Part shown: one piece after another, positions 57,350 to 64,000 of the stretch
Position numbering within the stretch: the stretch's first letter is position 1
Layout: every line of letters starts with the position of its first letter
Origin: Wyeomyia smithii
Taxonomy: Eukaryota > Arthropoda > Insecta > Diptera > Culicidae
Length of the DNA stretch: 64,000 nucleotides
Assembly: GCF_029784165.1 (NCBI RefSeq)
Contig: NC_073696.1
Span: 266,692,760 to 266,756,759 of the forward strand
Direction: 5' to 3'
Translations under genes and position numbers: made by a program
Notes under the pieces: model-generated
Databases searched by the model: none
Told to the model about the DNA's origin: nothing
Seen by the model: only the letters and a program-made list of their open reading frames with translations

Positions 57350-57610
57350 TAAGTAGAACAAACCATATCCCGCCATAGCTCATTTCTCTCAACTGAATCA
57401 TACGCTGCCCTGAAATCTATAAGGAGATGGTCCGCAGAGGAGCATCTCCCTCGAAAACTATATTGGTGTTCGTCAAGGAAGGTTCCCTGCAACGGCTGTA
57501 GTCCATGGAAGAGGATATGGGAGAGAATTGACGTATTACCAGTTCTAGGGCCTTATCATACCACACTCACAGTATAATTCGATTAATGACATGGTACAGC
57601 TGATCGCTTC
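57350..57610 (-). pseudogene. RTE-clade LINE reverse transcriptase, fingers relic
   Basis: The minus strand gives VGSDQLYHVINRIIL (about 57600-57555), SHILFHGLQPLQGTFLDEHQ (about 57520-57460) and LIDFRAAYDSVERNELW (about 57425-57375), with frame breaks. AAYDS contains the first RT Asp. The sequence ends abruptly at about 57360, next to the mariner relic. Confidence 0.8.
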
Positions 57611-57614
57611 CCAC

Positions 57615-58240
57615 TTTGAAGAGTCCGGTGGGTATGCCAGCTCCTTCACTGTTTTTTTTTACCTTGTCTATGAACAGTGGATCCACAGCTCCATGTGACA
57701 CCTCTGTTTATTCGTCCATCAACAGCACACTAGAATGTGGTTTTCGACGTCTGGCCACCTCTGATTTATCGGTTATCATTTTCTCTGTCGTTGCACGTGG
57801 CAGGAACTGCTACATTTCTGAAGAAGCAACTCTCAACCGCCGCAAGAACATGCTTCTAATGCTGACGCTTCTTCTGGCAATGAAGTCTGTTGTAGTGGCT
57901 CTAGTTCTCCCTCCGTTCTTCTCGTCTGTGACTCCGTGACGTGCTGAATTTCAATTCCCTGGTAAATGGAAATATTGCACGTTGGTGCTGGAGTACCTGG
58001 CTAAACGAGTACCTTGCTGCAGAAATGTTGGAATCTGCGAGAAGTGCTGCTAGAAACGAGAATCATCCCGCGTCATCTGCAATTTGCAATCAGCAATAAC
58101 GATGAATTGATTAAGTTTTTATCCGACGTCACTTTTGCTGTTCTGCGGAATATCCAAGCTGTCCTGTTCCCGTATAAAATGGGAAGAAGGCATATTTCGA
58201 TTAATTTCCAGCTTTGTAAAAAGTAAAACTCATTCTGTGC
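57615..58240. other. Unassigned sequence before the I-type LINE
   Basis: No clear gene. It may include more RTE relic on the minus strand and the true 5' end of the following LINE. The boundary cannot be fixed without a second copy. Confidence 0.35.
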
Positions 58241-58674
58241 CGAACACGCATCAGTACTGGACGTGTTTGGTGATCGGTCCGATAGAGTATAAAACAAAAG
58301 ACGTGTGAACAAGTGTTGGCATTGTTTGCCTGGTCGAGTGAAATAAATCCGGGTTCAAGGTCGTTCCTTTGTGCAACTGTTTCGCATCGTGACTACCAGC
58401 TGGTGCGTAAGCCGATTTGGCTGCTGGCTGGATTGTGCTACAGCAGTGGACGAGACACAAACGAGGAAAAAGAAGAAGCCATCAGTGTCAGCGAGTCGTA
58501 TCGCTGTGTGGAGTGATCTCACACCTGGCTCGCTGCTGGTGGCTGTTTGGTGCTGCTGTATTGGTGCTGCTGGCTGTAACGGCTGCTACTTCGAACGATC
58601 GGACAACCAACCTTACTGGAAGGGAGAAATAAAAAGGTACGTGTTCTTGTCAGCGCTAGTGCGCTAGACTTAAG
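58241..58674 (+). promoter_or_regulatory. Probable 5' untranslated region of the LINE
   Basis: There is no open gene. The sequence runs straight into the ORF1 start GACTTAAGATGGATG. LINEs of this type carry an internal promoter here, but its elements are not recognisable by eye. Confidence 0.5.
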
Positions 58675-60046
58675 ATGGATGTAGATCCCTCGCCTCCCGC
58701 GCCACCATCCCCGAACCCCTCTGACCCTGACCCTTCTGTTACCCCCCTCCCCTGTTCATTCTTCAGTCCCCCCTCGCCCCAGGCTTTACCCAGACGGAGC
58801 CCAGGGCAGCTATACTGTTTATTTTCGGCCAAAGGCAGGACCGAAATCGAAAAAGTTGAACCTCTTGCAGATTTCTAAAGACCTGACGAAGGAGTACAAG
58901 GGCGTGACCGAAATTTCCAAGGTCCGGCCTAACAAGCTCCGTGTCGTGGTCGGTAACCTGAAAGAGGCCAACGATATAGCTTGCTCTGAGCTCTTCACAC
59001 GCGAGTATCGCGTTTACATACCCGCACGAGACGTGGAGATCGACGGTGTCATAACCGATTCGAGTCTGTCCGTCGAGTGTATACTGCAAAGTGCCAAAGG
59101 GTGCTTTAAGAACAAAACGTGTCCCGAAGTAAAGGTGCTCGACTGCAAGCAATTGCGGTCAGCATCGATCATCGGTGGCAAAACAGTATACACTCCGTCA
59201 GACTCGTTTCGAGTTACGTTCGCCGGGTCTGCACTACCAAGCCACGTCTCGATCCACCGGGTTCGTCTCCCTGTGAGGCTCTACGTGCCCCGCGTCATGA
59301 ACTGCCTGAATTGCAAGCAGTTAGGCCATACAGCCGCCTACTGCTGCAATAAGGCACGTTGTGGCAAGTGTGGGGAGTCTCATGCGGAAGATTCTTGCAG
59401 TGTTAACGCTGAAAAGTGTATTCACTGCGGAGAAAATCTGCATGAGCTCTCGACATGTGCGGTGTACATGCAGCGCAGGGATAAAATAAAACGGTCTCTC
59501 AAAGAGCGTTCAAAGCGTTCCTACGCTGACATGCTGAAGAAGACCGTTACCACTTCTCCCGTTACTTCGAACCCCTTCGATCTGTTGCCCTCTGATGAAA
59601 CCGATTCTGACGATTCACCAGCGGGAGCATCTTACGCCAATCCTGGGGAGTCTAGAAAGAGGAAAAGTGTTTCCTCTCCTAAACTTCCCAGAAAAGGTCC
59701 TAAGATTTCTCAAAGTGAAATGAAGGTTACAAACAAACCAAACAGTGCTGCGGAAAAACCGAAGCAAACTCCTCCTGGGCTGGCAAATTTAAAGTCCCAG
59801 AAGGAGTTCCCAGCACTGCCAGGAACATCTAAAACCCCAGTTGCTCCTTTTACACTCCCAGTTGATGAAACAAACTCTGGATTAGTGAAATTTTCTGACA
59901 TTGTAGACTGGATTTTTGAAACTTTCAATGTACCCGATCCAATTAAAATTTTTCTTACAGCATTCCTCCCAACAGTTAGATCATTTTTGAAGCAGTTGAC
60001 TGCCCAATGGCCTCTCCTTGCAGCGATTGTATCCTTCGATGCCTAA
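58675..60046 (+). pseudogene. Gag-like ORF1 with a one-base frameshift
   Basis: ORF1 proteins bind the LINE RNA and form RNP particles. It starts at 58675 (MDVDPSPPAPPSPNP). After about 25 codons of Pro-rich sequence the similarity moves to the next frame, which gives PRLYPDGAQGSYTVYFRPKA at about 58778-58838 and runs open to TAA at 60044-60046. One extra base, probably in the six-C run at 58742-58747, explains this. Three zinc knuckles lie at 59303-59458: CLNCKQLGHTAAYC, CGKCGESHAEDSC and CIHCGENLHELSTC. The C-terminal third is Ser/Pro/Lys-rich. The stop overlaps the ORF2 start by eight bases. It could be a genuine dead allele or a sequencing error in a homopolymer. Confidence 0.87.
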
Positions 60047-63000
60047 TTCAACTGCGTATATGAAGGATTCTATCTCTGTCTTACAGTGGAATTGTAGAAG
60101 TATTTTACCAAAAATTGATTCGTTTAAAGTTTTGATAAATAAAAACAAATGCGATGCATTTTCCCTTTGTGAAACTTGGCTTACTTCAAATATTGATCTC
60201 AACTTCCATGATTTTAATATTATTCGCCTTGATCGAGACACCCCATATGGAGGAGTACTTTTAGGGATTAAAAAGTGCTATTCTTTCTATCGTATTAACC
60301 TCCCCTCGATTCCAGGCATCGAAGTTGTCGCATGTCAAATGACAATACAAGGTAAAGAGCTTTGTATTGCCTCAATATATATTCCCCCCAGAGCACAGGT
60401 TGGGCAACGGCTGCTCTTTGATTTAATAGAACTTCTTCCCTCGCCACGTTTGATTTTGGGAGACTTCAACTCTCATGGCGTGGCTTGGGGTTCCCCATAC
60501 AATGATAACCGCTCCTCTTTAATCTATAACCTTTGCGATGACTTCGACATGACTATTTTAAACAACGGTGAAATGACACGTATCCCGAAACCTCCAGCGC
60601 GCCCAAGCGCTTTGGATCTATCCTTATGTTCGACGTCGCTACGGTTGGATTGCACATGGAAGGTAATCCTCGATCCTCACGGTAGCGACCATCTGCCTAT
60701 TCTTATTTCAATTACTAACGGGTCAACTCGCATGCGACCAATTGACATTCCGTATGACCTCACACGAAATGTCGATTGGAAGTTATACGAGGAAATGATT
60801 TCAAAAGCGGTCGAGTCGATTCAACATCATTCACCACTTGAAGAATACAACCTCCTCGCGGGCTTGATTCTCGACGCCGCGTTGCAAGCCCAAACGAAGA
60901 AATATCCCGGCGTAACGATCAAAGAACGGCCTCCCACTCCGTGGTGGGACCAACAGTGCTCCGATGTCTACACGCAAAGATCCGACGCGTTTAAGGCCTA
61001 CCAGACGGGAGGTATACCTGGCGACTATTTACGGTATTCGGAGCTTGATACCAAGCTTAAAAGCTTGGCTAAAGCAAAGAAACGTGGATATTGGCGTCGG
61101 TTCGTGAACGAGACGTCGAGGGAGACATCGATGAGCACTCTTTGGAACACAGCCCGAAGAATGCGGAATCGCGTAACGGTCAACGAAAGCGAGGAGTCTT
61201 CAAGTAGGTGGATATTTGATTTTGCCAGGAAAGTATGTCCGGACTCTGTTCCTGAGCAAAATATTGTTCGCGATGCGTCTCCGGGCCACGACGCGATAGA
61301 ATCACCTTTTACGATGGCAGAACTTTCAGTTGCCCTCCTGTCCTGTAACAATAACGCGCCTGGATTAGATAGAATCAAATTCAACTTGTTGAAGAATCTA
61401 CCCGGCAATGCCAAGAGGCGCTTGTTGAACTTGTTCAATAAGTTCCTGGAGCAAAACATTGTACCGCAGGATTGGAGGCAAGTGAAGGTGATCGCCATCC
61501 AAAAACCAGGGAAACCAGCTTCTAATCACAACTCTTATAGGCCGATTGCAATGCTATCCTGTATCCGGAAATTGATGGAAAAAATGATACTCCGTCGTTT
61601 AGACCACTGGGTCGAATCAAATGGTCTACTATCAGAAACTCAATTTGGCTTCCGCCGTGCCAAAGGGACGAATGATTGTCTTGCGTTGCTTTCAACAGAT
61701 ATTCAGCTGGCGTATGCTCGTAAAGAACAAATGGCGTCTGCGTTCTTGGACATTAAGGGGGCTTTTGATTCCGTTTCTATTGACATTCTTTCGGGTAAAC
61801 TTCACCGACAAGGATTTTCTCCAATTTTGAACAATTTTTTGCACAACTTGTTGTCCGAAAAGCACATGCATTTTACGCATGGCGATTTGGCAACTTTTCG
61901 CATTAGCTACATGGGTCTTCCCCAGGGCTCATGTTTAAGCCCCCTTCTTTACAACTTTTATGTAAATGACATCGACGAATGTCTGGCAAATTCATGCACG
62001 ATAAGACAACTTGCAGACGACAGTGTAATCTCTGTTACAGGAGCCAAAGCTGCCGATTTGCAAGGACCATTGCAAGATACCTTGGACAATTTGTCTGCTT
62101 GGGCTTTACAGCTAGGTATCGAATTCTCTCCGGAGAAGACTGAGATAGTAGTTTTTTCTAGGAAGCATGAACCTGCTCAGCTTCAAACACAATTAATGGG
62201 TAAAACGATTTCTCAGGTTTTGGTACACAAATATCTTGGTGTCTGGTTCGACTCTAAAGGCACCTGGGGTTGTCACGTGAGGTATCTGATGAAAAAATGT
62301 CAACAAAGAGTGAATTTTCTTCGTACAATAACCGGACAATGGTGGGGAGCCCATCCAGGAGACCTTATAAGGCTTTACCAAACAACGATATTGTCTGTTA
62401 TTGAATACGGGTGTTTCTGCTTCCGCTCCGCAGCAAACACACATTTGATCAAACTGGAGCGAATACAATATCGTTGTTTGCGTATCGCCTTAGGTTGCAT
62501 GCAGTCGACCCATACGATGAGTTTGGAGGTTTTAGCTGGAGTACTACCATTGAAAAACCGCTTCTGGAGCCTGTCTTCTCGTATTCTAATCAAATGTGAG
62601 GTCTTGAACCGTCCCGTGATTGAAAATTTTGAAAGGTTAATCGAACTTAATTCTCAAACCCGTTTTATGACATTGTATTTCAATCACATGTCCCAAAATA
62701 TTAACCCTTCTTCGAATATTCCAAATCGTGTCGACTTATCAAATACTTCTGATTCTACTGTGTTTTTCGATACATCCATGATAGAAGAAACTCGTGGAAT
62801 CCCGGATCATTTACGCGTGCAGCAGATCCCTAAAATTTTTTCCAATAAATATCGAAACATCAACTGCGACAATATGTACTACACTGACGGATCACTTCTT
62901 GATGGGTCCACTGGCTTCGGTATCTTCAATAACAATTTAACCGTCTCCCATAAGCTCGATAATCCTGCTTCTGTTTACGTCGCAGAATTAGCTGCAATTC

Positions 63001-63707
63001 AGTACACCCTAGGGATTATCGAAAAAATGCCCACGGACCATTATTTCATCTTTACGGACAGTCTCAGTTCCATTGAGGCTCTCCGATCGATGAAAGATGT
63101 TAAGCACTCTCCGTATTTCCTGGGGAAAATACGGGAACATCTGAGTGCTTTATCCGAAAAATCTACTCAGATTACCTTAGCGTGGGTCCCTTCTCACTGC
63201 TCGATACCGGGTAATGAGAAAGCGGACTCTTTGGCTAAGGTGGGCGCAACAAACGGTGATATTTATGAAAGACCAATTGCCTTTAATGAATTTTTCGCAC
63301 TTGTACGTCAGAATACGATCATCAGTTGGCAAAATGCTTGGACCAGAGGGGAATTGGGAAGGTGGTTACATTCCATAATCCCCAAAGTATTGGGGTTGGA
63401 TGTAGGTCGGGATTTCATTTGCGTGATGTCCCGGCTTATGTCCAATCACTATAGATTTGACGCGCTCCTCCGTCGTGTTGGGCTCGGGGAAAGTGGTATC
63501 TGTGCCTGTGGTGAAGGTTATCACGACATAGAGCATGTGGTTTGGTCATGCCCTGTACACCGTGACGCCAGGTCTAAATTAATAGCTTCCCTGCAGGCCG
63601 AGGGTAGACAGCCGGCTGTTCCTGTTCGTGATGTCTTGGCGAGCCGTGACCTATCCTACATGTCCCTTATATACGTTTTCCTGAAATCCATCCACGCCCC
63701 AGTCTAG
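60039..63707 (+). CDS. LINE ORF2: endonuclease, reverse transcriptase, RNase H (1,222 aa)
   Basis: Open throughout from ATG at 60039. The apurinic-type endonuclease comprises LQWNCRSI near residue 15, GDFNSHG at 141 and GSDHLPI at 215. The reverse transcriptase has FLDIKGAFD at 569-577, LPQGSCLSPLLYNFY and LADD with Asp660-Asp661. RNase H has Asp950 (YYTDGS), Glu983 (VAELAA), Asp1007 (FTDSLSS) and Asp1063 (NEKADS). A zinc-binding tail CACGEGYHDIEHVVWSC lies near the C-terminus. The protein nicks the target DNA and copies the LINE RNA into it. All catalytic residues are present, so ORF2 may still be active. The upstream ORF1 ends in another frame eight bases inside ORF2, suggesting reinitiation. 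Confidence 0.95.
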   Translation: MPNSTAYMKDSISVLQWNCRSILPKIDSFKVLINKNKCDAFSLCETWLTSNIDLNFHDFNIIRLDRDTPYGGVLLGIKKCYSFYRINLPSIPGIEVVACQMTIQGKELCIASIYIPPRAQVGQRLLFDLIELLPSPRLILGDFNSHGVAWGSPYNDNRSSLIYNLCDDFDMTILNNGEMTRIPKPPARPSALDLSLCSTSLRLDCTWKVILDPHGSDHLPILISITNGSTRMRPIDIPYDLTRNVDWKLYEEMISKAVESIQHHSPLEEYNLLAGLILDAALQAQTKKYPGVTIKERPPTPWWDQQCSDVYTQRSDAFKAYQTGGIPGDYLRYSELDTKLKSLAKAKKRGYWRRFVNETSRETSMSTLWNTARRMRNRVTVNESEESSSRWIFDFARKVCPDSVPEQNIVRDASPGHDAIESPFTMAELSVALLSCNNNAPGLDRIKFNLLKNLPGNAKRRLLNLFNKFLEQNIVPQDWRQVKVIAIQKPGKPASNHNSYRPIAMLSCIRKLMEKMILRRLDHWVESNGLLSETQFGFRRAKGTNDCLALLSTDIQLAYARKEQMASAFLDIKGAFDSVSIDILSGKLHRQGFSPILNNFLHNLLSEKHMHFTHGDLATFRISYMGLPQGSCLSPLLYNFYVNDIDECLANSCTIRQLADDSVISVTGAKAADLQGPLQDTLDNLSAWALQLGIEFSPEKTEIVVFSRKHEPAQLQTQLMGKTISQVLVHKYLGVWFDSKGTWGCHVRYLMKKCQQRVNFLRTITGQWWGAHPGDLIRLYQTTILSVIEYGCFCFRSAANTHLIKLERIQYRCLRIALGCMQSTHTMSLEVLAGVLPLKNRFWSLSSRILIKCEVLNRPVIENFERLIELNSQTRFMTLYFNHMSQNINPSSNIPNRVDLSNTSDSTVFFDTSMIEETRGIPDHLRVQQIPKIFSNKYRNINCDNMYYTDGSLLDGSTGFGIFNNNLTVSHKLDNPASVYVAELAAIQYTLGIIEKMPTDHYFIFTDSLSSIEALRSMKDVKHSPYFLGKIREHLSALSEKSTQITLAWVPSHCSIPGNEKADSLAKVGATNGDIYERPIAFNEFFALVRQNTIISWQNAWTRGELGRWLHSIIPKVLGLDVGRDFICVMSRLMSNHYRFDALLRRVGLGESGICACGEGYHDIEHVVWSCPVHRDARSKLIASLQAEGRQPAVPVRDVLASRDLSYMSLIYVFLKSIHAPV

Positions 63708-64000
63708 TCCCGTTCCCCTCCGTCTACACCCAACAAAACGACAAGAACACGTTTGAACCTTAAGCACAAAACCAGCAACCAGACCCCGCACAACAGAACC
63801 AGGACCCAAGGACTACGAGCCTCTGTCCCAACTCACGACATCGTGGCTCAGCAGAACGAATCCATACATGCCATTCGACGATTATCAGACGACCATTGAA
63901 CAACAAAACACTGATTGGAAATCCCATGCTAGTTTTAAGTTAGACTTAATTTCAGCTCGTAGTCGGCAGCGAGGATAAAAAATTTGCTTTAGTTTTTAAG
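63708..64000 (+). other. 3' region of the LINE, cut by the window edge
   Basis: No ORF. It ends with TTAGCTTTAAG-like and AAAAAATTTGC sequences typical of the approach to a LINE tail. The tail itself is outside the window. Confidence 0.65.

Larger units (their letters stand above)
58241..64000 (+). mobile_element. Nearly complete I/Loner-type LINE (ORF1 + ORF2)
   Basis: It has the order 5' untranslated region, gag-like ORF1 with zinc knuckles (58675-60046), ORF2 with endonuclease, RT and RNase H (60039-63707), and 3' region running to or beyond the window edge. The left boundary is a guess; no target duplication is visible because the 3' end is cut off. RNase H plus the C-x-C...H...C tail place it in the I superfamily; 'Loner' is my recollection of the closest mosquito family. 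Confidence 0.85.

Overview
The window is nuclear DNA of an insect, most likely a culicine mosquito (Aedes/Culex/Armigeres type). The evidence is a typical dipteran alpha-amylase with a short intron, a Ly6-type GPI-anchored protein gene, and an AT-rich background packed with mosquito-style transposons: mariner elements of the ITmD37E type, RTE, CR1/Jockey-like and I/Loner-like LINEs, hAT-, mTA- and piggyBac-type miniature elements, and foldback elements. Nothing looks bacterial and there is no CRISPR array. The species assignment is inference.

Layout. 1-13.5 kb is a graveyard of nested elements: a mariner relic with TA duplications (5-1010), a LINE fragment split by a 930-bp mTA miniature element (1640-4352, insert 2119-3048), a 1-kb near-perfect palindrome (5627-6642), a second mariner relic (7410-8425) and, abutting its end, a 3.7-kb compound hAT-type structure with two left ends (8432-12168). 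13.5-20.5 kb has a long stretch without a recognised gene, an RTE relic on the minus strand and a 2-kb degenerate tandem array. 20.5-25.7 kb is one LINE relic interrupted by another (insert about 21809-25361). 25.7-30.4 kb is largely non-coding, with two strong splice-donor-like sites (26973, 28240). 30.4-33.8 kb is a dispersed repeat containing a tandem pair of promoter-like units. 34-45 kb is AT-rich with further foldbacks, a degenerate AATCC-type minisatellite carrying a piggyBac-like miniature element, a roughly 100-bp tandem repeat and a second mTA copy.

Host genes. There are two convincing ones, both on the minus strand. An alpha-amylase (45485-48636) is a pseudogene: a 1,570-bp hAT-type element with a perfect 8-bp target duplication sits in its coding exon, the two halves are out of frame by one base, and a tryptophan codon has become TAG. 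The catalytic triad and the promoter/polyA signals are still visible. The second gene (49835-50278) encodes an intact 147-residue Ly6/uPAR-like protein with signal peptide, ten cysteines and a C-terminal hydrophobic tail.

50.6-58 kb is again relics (RTE, two mariner fragments, an 822-bp hAT miniature element with 8-bp duplications). 58.2-64.0 kb is a nearly complete I/Loner-type LINE whose ORF2 (endonuclease, reverse transcriptase, RNase H) is open throughout, while its gag-like ORF1 has a one-base frameshift near the start. The elements allow a relative chronology of insertions to be read directly from the sequence.
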